Program-made: the position numbers and the translations under genes
Source of the DNA: Bordetella parapertussis
GTDB taxonomy: Bacteria > Pseudomonadota > Gammaproteobacteria > Burkholderiales > Burkholderiaceae_D
Direction: 5' to 3'
NCBI GenBank assembly: GCA_945883145.1
Contig: CAMCXB010000015.1
Span: 1-41,987 of the forward strand
DNA length: 41,987 nt
Shown here: positions 1 through 6,947 of the stretch, piece after piece
Layout: every line of letters starts with the position of its first letter
How positions within the stretch are numbered: the stretch's first letter is position 1
The notes under the pieces: generated by a model
The model's input: the letters and a program-made list of their open reading frames with translations, nothing else
The model's database searches: none
Told to the model about the DNA's origin: nothing

Positions 1-116
1 GCATTTTTACCGCCAACGGACTCAACATCCGTCATGCGCAGATTTTCAAAGGCGACGACGAAAGGCGCCCCTGAGTCAAGGGCCTGCGTCACCCCCGGTT
101 TTGCTGCGTTGGACAT
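1..116 (-). CDS. ppsA: phosphoenolpyruvate synthase, N-terminal fragment
   Basis: Partial gene that leaves the window on the left. The first 38 codons read from an ATG at 116 down to base 1 and include a Phe-Glu-x-Leu-Arg-Met-Thr-Asp-Val-Glu segment followed by Val-Gly-Gly-Lys-Asn-Ala, which is the usual N-terminus of PEP synthase. The enzyme makes phosphoenolpyruvate from pyruvate and ATP in gluconeogenesis. A GAGG ribosome-binding sequence lies 6-7 bases upstream of the ATG. The neighbouring divergent gene encodes PpsR, the kinase/pyrophosphorylase that controls this enzyme, which supports the call. Only the start of the nucleotide-binding domain is visible, so intactness cannot be judged. 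Confidence 0.88.
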   Translation of the reverse strand, partial: MSNAAKPGVTQALDSGAPFVVAFENLRMTDVESVGGKN

Positions 117-418
117 AACTACCTCTTTGATGGTGGGAAATCTGTGTGGAGAGGACGAGCTCTAGTCTGCGCTCAACAGTCGAGCTGGCGCAAAGCGGGC
201 TGCGCGTTAGCTTCAAGACTGGGACACGACAAGAAATCATAGGGCTTCTACTCTCAGTTTTATTTACTACTAAATCGATTTAGCATGCCGCAATGCTGTC
301 GGCATTTGTTATTCTGTAATGCAGCTTCATGAGAAGCCAACCGGATAGCATTTTACAGCTCGTAGTGAGTTTTTATAAGCAAACCAGCATACTTTTTATC
401 TTAATTGTTAAACAACTT
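117..418. promoter_or_regulatory. ppsA-ppsR divergent intergenic region
   Basis: About 300 bases between the two divergent genes must hold both promoters. A perfect 12-bp palindrome TAAATCGATTTA sits at 271-282. A 6-bp inverted repeat, ATGCCG at 285-290 and CGGCAT at 300-305, follows directly. Either could be an operator, but no regulator is known. I could not pick -35/-10 boxes with confidence. Nothing coding is supported here. Confidence 0.35.
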
Positions 419-1273
419 ATGCCCGCACAATCATACAAATCAGCGCCTACTGAATCCGAACGACTGGTTTTCTTTGTCTCAGACGGCACCGGCATTACTG
501 CTGAGACCTTTGGTCACTCCGTTTTAACCCAGTTTGACCTGCGTTTTAGAGAGATAAGGCTACCTTTTATTGATTCTGCAGAAAAAGCGCATGAGGCAGT
601 GCGTAAGATCAATGAAAGCTGTGATGTAGATGGTAAAAGACCCATCGTATTTTCTACTTTGGTGAAAGCAGAGTTATCGAACATCGTGCGTCAGTCCAGA
701 GGTATGCACATGGATTTGATACAAACTTTTGTCGAACCTCTAGAACAAGAGTTTGGGATTAAGTCCACGCACACGATTGGTCGCAGTCATAACATTGCGG
801 ATTCAGAAGATTATAAAAACCGCATAGAAGCAATTAATTTTTCACTCGCGCATGATGATGGTCAATCACACAAAAATTTAGAAAATGCGGATGTGATTTT
901 AGTTGGCGTATCGCGTTCAGGTAAAACACCAACCAGCCTCTATCTCGCTATGCAATACGGTATCAAAGCAGCCAACTATCCTTTGATACCTGAAGATTTT
1001 GAACGCGGCAAATTACCGAGTGGTTTGATGCCTTACAAAGCAAAAATATTTGGTCTCTCCATTGCACCAGAACGTTTAACAGAAGTACGTAACGAGCGAC
1101 GCCCAGGCAGTAAATATGCAGCGTTAGAAAATTGTCGTTATGAAGTCAATGAAGCAGAAAAAATGATGCACAGAGAAGGCATACGATGGATGTCATCCAC
1201 CCTCAAATCGATTGAAGAAATCGCTACCATGATTTTGCAAGAGATACGATCAGAAAAACGAGCGTATTATTAA
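419..1273 (+). CDS. ppsR: PEP synthase regulatory protein (bifunctional kinase/pyrophosphorylase)
   Basis: Member of the PSRP/DUF299 family. These proteins inactivate PEP synthase by ADP-dependent phosphorylation of a threonine and reactivate it by phosphate-dependent pyrophosphorolysis. The 284-residue product has the family N-terminus (VFFVSDGTGITAETFGHS) and the P-loop-like GVSRSGKTPTS at about residues 163-173. The open frame extends 30 codons further upstream to 329. I chose the ATG at 419 because the family sequence begins here and the upstream part is an unrelated hydrophobic stretch; no clear Shine-Dalgarno sequence distinguishes the two. The gene is divergent from ppsA, its expected target. 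It ends in a REP-like repeat pair shared with the convergent methyltransferase gene. Confidence 0.93.
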   Translation: MPAQSYKSAPTESERLVFFVSDGTGITAETFGHSVLTQFDLRFREIRLPFIDSAEKAHEAVRKINESCDVDGKRPIVFSTLVKAELSNIVRQSRGMHMDLIQTFVEPLEQEFGIKSTHTIGRSHNIADSEDYKNRIEAINFSLAHDDGQSHKNLENADVILVGVSRSGKTPTSLYLAMQYGIKAANYPLIPEDFERGKLPSGLMPYKAKIFGLSIAPERLTEVRNERRPGSKYAALENCRYEVNEAEKMMHREGIRWMSSTLKSIEEIATMILQEIRSEKRAYY

Positions 1274-1301
1274 GCAGGATGATAGAGATTTAAAATAACT
1301 C

Positions 1302-1390
1302 GTAGATACGAATAGCGAAGCGTATTCGTACGAATGTCAAAATCAGAATGACTCTTTTAGGTACGATTACGCTACGCTAATCGTACCTAC
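1302..1390. repeat. REP-like palindrome pair (units 1 and 2)
   Basis: Two 30-nt units occur in opposite orientation between the 3' ends of ppsR and the RNA methyltransferase gene. Unit 1 (plus) is GTAG at 1302-1305, stem 1306-1314, loop GCGAAGCG at 1315-1322 and stem 1323-1331. Unit 2 (minus) has GTAG at 1390-1387, stem 1386-1378, loop GCGTAGCG at 1377-1370 and stem 1369-1361. The stems are perfect except for the outermost pair of unit 1. A GTAG foot next to a hairpin is the hallmark of REP elements bound by RAYT transposases, but no such transposase is in this window. The hairpins may also stop convergent transcription. Two related units lie at 35068-35159. Confidence 0.82.
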
Positions 1391-1426
1391 GCTAACATTT
1401 AGGTTTTATACACCGATCATGCACGG

Positions 1427-2221
1427 TTAATTGTATTTAGTTTGTCTTAACTGCTCAAACAAACACACTGCAGCACTCGCTGCAACATTTAATGATTCCA
1501 TTGCTGGATCATGTGGAATAGCCAGCTGTACACTCGCACAAGCCAATAACTCAGCAGATACTCCTTGTCCCTCATGACCAAACAACCAAGCAACTTGTTT
1601 GCTTAAGTCATAGTCAAAAATCGTTTGCTTTACATGTGAACTCGTTGCAATCACAGGTATGCTGGCATTACGTACCAAAGCAGGTAGATCACTGCTCTCA
1701 TAAATATCCACTACAAAATGTGCACCCATACCGGCACGCAAAACTTTAGGTGACCAAGGTGCGACGGTACTCGATGAGAAAAATATTTTCTTTATGCCAG
1801 CTGCTGCTGCGCTACGCAATATCGAACCCACATTACCTGGATCTTGTAACTGATCTAAAAGTATTGCGTTCTCATTTATAAAGTCAACATGAGGTGAAAT
1901 CGGCACATCGACTAAGAATAAAACTTCAACACCGTTTTCAACTTGGCTGAGCGCTGAAAACAATGCATCAGGTAGTTGTATACAGTTTACTTGTCGTTCC
2001 AAGCATACGTTAAGAATCGCTAAGACTTCATGATGTACTGCAGCAGTGTCACTCACAATGCAATAAGAAGGCGCTATGCGTTGCGACAACCAAGCCTGAC
2101 ATAAGTGCACGCCATCCAACAAAGTCTGCCCTGCTTTTTTGCGAGCTTGCGCTGAAGTCGCGAGTTGTCGAATCTGTTTGTACAGCGGATTATCGCGCGA
2201 TTGTATGAGTTTGATAGACAT
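1427..2221 (-). CDS. SpoU/TrmH-family RNA 2'-O-ribose methyltransferase
   Basis: A 264-residue SPOUT-class methyltransferase that uses S-adenosylmethionine to methylate a ribose 2'-OH. An N-terminal substrate-binding domain (about residues 1-100) carries the GxxLLDGxHL element at 31-40. The C-terminal knotted domain has all three SpoU motifs: DPGNVGSILRSA with Asn130, Gly132 and Arg136; WLFGHEGQGV at 212-221; and IPHDPAMESLNVAASAAV at about 235-252. It is similar to RlmB/TsnR-type 23S rRNA enzymes, but the exact target nucleotide cannot be read from sequence, so no gene symbol is given. It is the last gene of the minus-strand superoperon, 2 bases from rnhB, and probably co-transcribed with it. 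Confidence 0.9.
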   Translation of the reverse strand: MSIKLIQSRDNPLYKQIRQLATSAQARKKAGQTLLDGVHLCQAWLSQRIAPSYCIVSDTAAVHHEVLAILNVCLERQVNCIQLPDALFSALSQVENGVEVLFLVDVPISPHVDFINENAILLDQLQDPGNVGSILRSAAAAGIKKIFFSSSTVAPWSPKVLRAGMGAHFVVDIYESSDLPALVRNASIPVIATSSHVKQTIFDYDLSKQVAWLFGHEGQGVSAELLACASVQLAIPHDPAMESLNVAASAAVCLFEQLRQTKYN

Positions 2222-2223
2222 GC

Positions 2224-2862
2224 TTATACACCTGACTTACTTGCATTAATTGCAGCAGCATCAATCAATGCACGAACTGGCGCATACGATTTTCTATGCA
2301 ATGGCGTCACACCATGTAGACGCAAACGCTCTAAATGCAGCGCAGTAGGATAGCCTTTATGCTGATCAAAAGCATACTCAGGGAATTGTTCATGCATCAC
2401 CATCAATGCTGCATCACGTGCGGTTTTAGCGAGTATTGAAGCTGCAGAAATTTCTGCTACCTTATCATCACCTTTCACAATCGCTTCAGTTCGTACTTGG
2501 CAAACAGGACAACGATTACCATCTATCAGCGCCAAGCTTGGTGTAATTGATAAAGTTTCTATCGCTCTGCGCATAGCCTGCATGGTGGCTTGTAAAATAT
2601 TCAGCTTATCAATTTCTTCTTCTGAAGATTGTGCGATCGACCATGCGAGTGCATCGCGTTTGATTAGCTCAGCCAATGCTTCGCGTTTTGCTGCTGTGAG
2701 TTTTTTTGAGTCACGCAACCCAGTTATCGGTTTATCAGGATTGAGTATGACTGCTGCTGCAAATACGGGACCAGCAAGTGGCCCACGACCTGCTTCATCC
2801 ACACCACAAATAATTTCACCCTCAACATCGAATAAAGAGGCTGCAAGTTCAGTGTGTGACAT
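2224..2862 (-). CDS. rnhB: ribonuclease HII
   Basis: A 212-residue RNase HII that nicks at ribonucleotides and degrades RNA in RNA-DNA hybrids during replication and ribonucleotide excision repair. The catalytic Asp-Glu pair is D22-E23 in CGVDEAGRGPLAGP. DSKKL is at 51-55, the third acidic residue is D114 in ALIDGNRCP, and D150 lies in the SAASILAKTARD block. Length and architecture are normal. It lies 21 bases downstream of lpxB and 2 bases upstream of the methyltransferase gene. The lpxA-lpxB-rnhB order is a widely conserved proteobacterial arrangement. Confidence 0.96.
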   Translation of the reverse strand: MSHTELAASLFDVEGEIICGVDEAGRGPLAGPVFAAAVILNPDKPITGLRDSKKLTAAKREALAELIKRDALAWSIAQSSEEEIDKLNILQATMQAMRRAIETLSITPSLALIDGNRCPVCQVRTEAIVKGDDKVAEISAASILAKTARDAALMVMHEQFPEYAFDQHKGYPTALHLERLRLHGVTPLHRKSYAPVRALIDAAAINASKSGV

Positions 2863-2883
2863 GAAAGTACTTAGTCAACATGA

Positions 2884-4044
2884 TTAACGATGATTGTTTA
2901 AGAGTTGCATCACCACGTGCGCACTTTCAGAAGCGGTATTGCGCATTAAGTCATGATGCAAGTCTATAAAACGGCGACGCAAGCGTTGACGATTTTGATC
3001 ACTCGATAACTGCACCCACAAGGCACTGGCTAAGGTATGTGGTGTTGCACGACCTTGCAGTAATTCAGGAACAAGAAATTCACACGCCATAATATTTGGC
3101 AAACCCACCCAAGGTTGATAGGCCATAAGTCGCAACAACTGCCAACTGGCAGCATTCATGCGATAAGAAATCACCATAGGTTTTTTAAACAAAGCGACTT
3201 CTAAGGTCGCTGTTCCACTTGCAACTAAGACAGCATCACTCGCTGCTAAAGCAGTATGTGAATCACCTTCGATAATAGTGAGCCCACATTTTTTAATGCG
3301 TTCTTCACCTATGATTTTTTCAAAATAAGCACGCTGTGTTGTACCTGCCATAGGTACGATAAAACGTATATGCTTATCGCGTTTTAGCAGCATTTCTGCT
3401 GCTCCAATAAAAGCATCGCTGTTATATTTAATTTCTGATAAACGACTGCCTGGCATGATGGCAATCACCCGTGCATTCTGTTCCAAAGCGAGTTTATTGC
3501 GCGCTGCATTTTGATCTGCTTCCATAGGAATCAGTTCAGCTAAGGGATGACCAACGTAAGTAGCTGGAATTCCCGCTTTTTTATAGATCTCTTCTTCAAA
3601 CGGAAAAATCACCAACATGTGGGACACTGCACGCGCTATTTTTTTAATGCGATTACGTCGCCATGCCCAAATAGAGGGACTGATGAAATGCGCTGTCGGT
3701 ATGCCGGCTTCTTTGAGTACGATTTCTAAATCGAGATTAAAGTCAGGTGCATCCACTCCCACAAAAACACCAGGACGTTCTGCTAAGAGTTGTGCACGCA
3801 GTGCATCGCGTATACCTTTGATTTCACGGTAGTGTGACACCACTTCAAACAAGCCACGTACTGCTAACTTTTCCATGGGATAGTCAGCTATAAATCCATA
3901 CTCCGCCATTGCAGATCCACCAATGCCATGTAGATGTGCATCAGGCAGCATTGCACGCAAGCCTGACAGCATGCGTGCAGCTAGTATATCGCCGGATGGC
4001 TCACCAGCAACCATCGCGACGATTTGATTAGCGGACGATGCCAC
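2884..4044 (-). CDS. lpxB: lipid-A-disaccharide synthase
   Basis: A GT19 glycosyltransferase that joins UDP-2,3-diacylglucosamine to lipid X to form the lipid A disaccharide at the inner face of the inner membrane. The 386-residue product has the family N-terminus MVAGEPSGDILAAR, the central GVDAPDFNLDLE and HFISPSIWAWR blocks, and the IMPGSRLSEI and ASGTATLE nucleotide-sugar-binding motifs. The start is a GTG at 4044 inside lpxA, giving a 17-nt overlap. An ATG at codon 11 would remove the start of the first strand and has no better ribosome-binding sequence. Tight overlap with lpxA implies translational coupling. Confidence 0.95.
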   Translation of the reverse strand: MASSANQIVAMVAGEPSGDILAARMLSGLRAMLPDAHLHGIGGSAMAEYGFIADYPMEKLAVRGLFEVVSHYREIKGIRDALRAQLLAERPGVFVGVDAPDFNLDLEIVLKEAGIPTAHFISPSIWAWRRNRIKKIARAVSHMLVIFPFEEEIYKKAGIPATYVGHPLAELIPMEADQNAARNKLALEQNARVIAIMPGSRLSEIKYNSDAFIGAAEMLLKRDKHIRFIVPMAGTTQRAYFEKIIGEERIKKCGLTIIEGDSHTALAASDAVLVASGTATLEVALFKKPMVISYRMNAASWQLLRLMAYQPWVGLPNIMACEFLVPELLQGRATPHTLASALWVQLSSDQNRQRLRRRFIDLHHDLMRNTASESAHVVMQLLNNHR

Positions 4045-4816
4045 GTGTGGTGTGCTCTATGAATTCACGCATTTGTTGGACGTGCTGATCATATAAAGGA
4101 GAGTCTTGCTCTTCTTTACGCAGCGCTGTTTTTGCTTCTTCAAGAGTAAAGCCTGATTTATAAATCAATTTATAACAACGGCGTATCGCTGCTATCTCTT
4201 CAGGCGAAAAACCTCTACGTTTTAAACCTTCACTATTAATACCATGCGCTGCTGCTGGATTGCCGGACAAAATCACAAACGGTGGTACATCTTGCGTCAA
4301 ACTTGTACTCATTCCTACCATGGCATGTGCGCCAATTTTGCAAAACTGATGCACATTCGCAAAGCCTCCTAATATGACCCAATCTTCTACATGCACATGC
4401 CCTGCAAGTTGCGCATTGTTTGCAAATATCGTGTGATTCCCGATCTGACAATCATGAGCAAGATGCACATAAGCCATGATCCAGTTATCGTTACCTAAAC
4501 GGGTTACACCGACATCTTGCGCAGTACCGCGATTAAACGTACAAAATTCACGTATGGTATTGCGATCACCAATTTCTAAGCGCGTCTCTTCGCCTTGATA
4601 TTTTTTATCTTGAGGTGCAGCACCGATAGATGAAAATTGAAAGAAGGTGTTGTCTTTACCGATGGTGGTGTGACCTTCAATGACCACATGCGGTCCTATA
4701 CGTGTACCGGCAGCAATCGATACTTGTGGACCGATAATGCTATAAGCACCAATCTCTACACTTGCATCCACTGTAGCTTGTGGATCAACCAGTGCGGTAG
4801 GATGTATCTTCGCCAT
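4028..4816 (-). CDS. lpxA: acyl-ACP--UDP-N-acetylglucosamine O-acyltransferase
   Basis: The first enzyme of lipid A synthesis: it transfers a hydroxyacyl chain from ACP to the 3-OH of UDP-GlcNAc. The 262-residue cytosolic protein is mostly left-handed beta-helix hexapeptide repeats (I/V-G-x-x-x-x), followed by a helical C-terminal domain from about residue 190. In the VHLAHDC segment, His118 and His121 correspond to the substrate-binding and catalytic histidines of E. coli LpxA. It starts 8 bases downstream of fabZ and overlaps lpxB by 17 nt, so lipid A genes and the fatty-acid dehydratase are expressed together. Confidence 0.97.
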   Translation of the reverse strand: MAKIHPTALVDPQATVDASVEIGAYSIIGPQVSIAAGTRIGPHVVIEGHTTIGKDNTFFQFSSIGAAPQDKKYQGEETRLEIGDRNTIREFCTFNRGTAQDVGVTRLGNDNWIMAYVHLAHDCQIGNHTIFANNAQLAGHVHVEDWVILGGFANVHQFCKIGAHAMVGMSTSLTQDVPPFVILSGNPAAAHGINSEGLKRRGFSPEEIAAIRRCYKLIYKSGFTLEEAKTALRKEEQDSPLYDQHVQQMREFIEHTTRGIVR

Positions 4817-4824
4817 TGCTATCC

Positions 4825-5289
4825 TTATTCCGCTGGCGTGGGATCAGTAATGCTACGCATAGTACACATTAAGTCCGCTTCTACAGCGACTTGTCCATCC
4901 ACTGTAGCCTGCGTTTTAAATTTCCAAATACCACGTGCATGACGCTGTATCTCGACCAACATCAGTATTTGGTCGCCTGGCACTACCGGACGTTTAAAGC
5001 GTGTATTGTCTATCCCTAAAAAATACACCACTGCATTTTCATCGGGCTTCTGACCCATAGTGAGAAATGCTAATAACGCAGATGTTTGCGCTAAGGCTTC
5101 TATCATCAGCACACCTGGCATCACCGGTTTATTCGGGAAATGACCATTAAAAAATTCTTCATTAATCGTGACATTTTTAATAGCACTTATGGATTTTCCA
5201 GATTCCCAATCCAAGACACGATCGACTAACAATAAAGGATAGCGATGCGGTAGATATTCTTTGATCTGATTACAGTCTAAGGTTTTCAT
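4825..5289 (-). CDS. fabZ: 3-hydroxyacyl-ACP dehydratase FabZ
   Basis: Hotdog-fold dehydratase of type II fatty-acid synthesis that converts 3-hydroxyacyl-ACP to trans-2-enoyl-ACP. The 154 residues include LPHRYPLLLVDRV near the N-terminus and the active-site segment NGHFPNKPVMPGVLMIEALAQ, whose catalytic His50 and Glu64 are present. It competes with LpxA and LpxD for 3-hydroxyacyl-ACP, and its position between lpxD and lpxA is the conserved arrangement that couples the two pathways. It lies 31 bases downstream of lpxD. Confidence 0.97.
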   Translation of the reverse strand: MKTLDCNQIKEYLPHRYPLLLVDRVLDWESGKSISAIKNVTINEEFFNGHFPNKPVMPGVLMIEALAQTSALLAFLTMGQKPDENAVVYFLGIDNTRFKRPVVPGDQILMLVEIQRHARGIWKFKTQATVDGQVAVEADLMCTMRSITDPTPAE

Positions 5290-5320
5290 TTTAAGAGAGA
5301 GCAGCTTTCTAAGATGATGA

Positions 5321-6376
5321 TTATTTTTGATCTGCTTGCAACAATGGTTTAATATTTTTTTCTAGCTCACGCAAACGATTGCGTATGTCTTCTAAATTTC
5401 TCACGATCGCAGCCGTTTTTTCCCAGTCTGCGTTTTTCGCAAGCGGATAAAAACCTGTGTACTGTCCTGATTCATGAATCGAACGTGATACTAAACTACC
5501 GGAAGATACATGTACATGGTCAGCGATAGTCAAATGGCCTAAAATCATTGCTGCTCCACCAAAGGTGCAATGTTTTCCTATCTTGGCACTGCCTGCGACA
5601 CCGACACAGCCCGCCATTGCAGTATGTGCACCGATCACACAGTTATGCGCGATTTGAATTTGATTGTCTAACTTAACGCCATCTTCAATCACGGTGTTAT
5701 CTAATGCACCCCGATCTATGGTGGTGTTAGCACCAATATCCACATCATGACCGATACGTACACCGCCTGTTTGTGGAATTCTTATCCACTCGCCCTGTTC
5801 ATTCGCAAATCCAAATCCATCACTACCAATCACAGCACCAGATTGAATCACACCACGTTCACCGATGTGACTATCTGCAAGAAAAATTACCTGTGGATGA
5901 AATACCGTACCTGATCCGATTCGAGCGCCACGTCCCACAAATGAGCCAGCACCAATCACACAATGGTCGCCAATTTCAACATCTGCTTCTATCGTTACAT
6001 TCGCTGCTATGACAGCAGTCGCAGCTATGCGTGCACTGCTATCGACGATAGCGCTAGCATGAATGCCAGGTGTGATTGTAGGCGTATTGAGTTTGACAAA
6101 ATACTGTGCCGCTCGAGCGAAGTACGCATAAGGGTTAGCAGTGATAATGCGCGCACCCTGATATGAGGTCGAAACAAGAAGATGATCAGACTCTGAAAGT
6201 ATGAGCGCACCCGCCGCTGATTTTTCGGCTTGTGCGCGCAACTTTGAATTGGACAGAAAGGTGATGTGCTGCGCATTCGCTGTTTCCAGCGCAGCCATCC
6301 CTGTGACGAGGTAATCCGGACTACCTATCAACCGACCGCCTAAGCTTTCGACTAATTGCCCGAGTCGAGTGCTCAT
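5321..6376 (-). CDS. lpxD: UDP-3-O-acylglucosamine N-acyltransferase
   Basis: The third lipid A enzyme: it adds a 3-hydroxyacyl chain to the 2-amine of UDP-3-O-acylglucosamine. The 351-residue protein has an N-terminal uridine-binding domain (about 1-100), a long left-handed beta-helix of hexapeptide repeats (about 100-300) and a C-terminal helix rich in Arg, Glu and Lys. The family segment QIQIAHNCVIGAHTAMAGCVG, which contains the catalytic His, is intact, as is GSDGFGFA. It is preceded 16 bases upstream by skp in the order bamA-skp-lpxD-fabZ-lpxA-lpxB. Confidence 0.97.
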   Translation of the reverse strand: MSTRLGQLVESLGGRLIGSPDYLVTGMAALETANAQHITFLSNSKLRAQAEKSAAGALILSESDHLLVSTSYQGARIITANPYAYFARAAQYFVKLNTPTITPGIHASAIVDSSARIAATAVIAANVTIEADVEIGDHCVIGAGSFVGRGARIGSGTVFHPQVIFLADSHIGERGVIQSGAVIGSDGFGFANEQGEWIRIPQTGGVRIGHDVDIGANTTIDRGALDNTVIEDGVKLDNQIQIAHNCVIGAHTAMAGCVGVAGSAKIGKHCTFGGAAMILGHLTIADHVHVSSGSLVSRSIHESGQYTGFYPLAKNADWEKTAAIVRNLEDIRNRLRELEKNIKPLLQADQK

Positions 6377-6392
6377 GGCGGCTAACTCCGGC

Positions 6393-6905
6393 TTATTTAT
6401 TGAGTGCCTTAATCACTTTTTCAGTGATATCAATGCGAGGACTTGCATACACTGCTTCTTGAAAAATAATGTCATATTTTTCAGCTTCAGCAATTTGCTT
6501 AATCACTTTATTTGCACGTTCTAACACTACAGCGAGTTCTTCATTGCGCCGTTGATTTAAGTCTTCACGAAATTCACGCTGCTTACGCTGAAAATCTTTA
6601 TCCATTTCAGCTAATTCACGCTGACGCTTATTACGATCAGAATCCGATAAGACGGGCGCTTCTTTGTCTAAACGCTCTGCCGCTGCTTTCAAACGCGCTG
6701 CAGCTTCCTGCAATTCTTTTTCGCGCTTAGAAAATTCTTGCTCCAACTTGGCTGTCGCCGCTTTGGAAGGCGCAGCCTCACGGAAAATGCGCTCAGTGCT
6801 AACAAAGCCTATCTTGGTTTCCTGCGCTAAGGCAGACGACATGAAGCCCATGGATAAGGCAGCTGTCAGGCTCATGCATATTGCTTTTTTGATTACAGAA
6901 TTCAA
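6393..6905 (-). CDS. skp: periplasmic chaperone Skp/OmpH
   Basis: A 170-residue OmpH-family protein. Residues 1-27 form a Sec signal peptide (positive N-region, hydrophobic core, cleavage after the Ala of SALA). The mature start, ETKIGFVSTERIFREAAPSKAA, is typical of Skp. Residues about 50-145 are strongly charged and helical (coiled-coil arms rich in Lys, Glu and Arg). Skp trimers hold unfolded outer-membrane proteins in the periplasm and hand them to the Bam complex. It lies 42 bases downstream of bamA. Confidence 0.93.
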   Translation of the reverse strand: MNSVIKKAICMSLTAALSMGFMSSALAQETKIGFVSTERIFREAAPSKAATAKLEQEFSKREKELQEAAARLKAAAERLDKEAPVLSDSDRNKRQRELAEMDKDFQRKQREFREDLNQRRNEELAVVLERANKVIKQIAEAEKYDIIFQEAVYASPRIDITEKVIKALNK

Positions 6906-6947
6906 TTCAATCTCCGCAACGTAAATGTTGATTATGCCATTGGTCTA

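Noticed and set aside
329..418. 30-codon upstream extension of ppsR
   Set aside because: The extension is a hydrophobic stretch unlike PpsR proteins; the family N-terminus begins at the ATG at 419.
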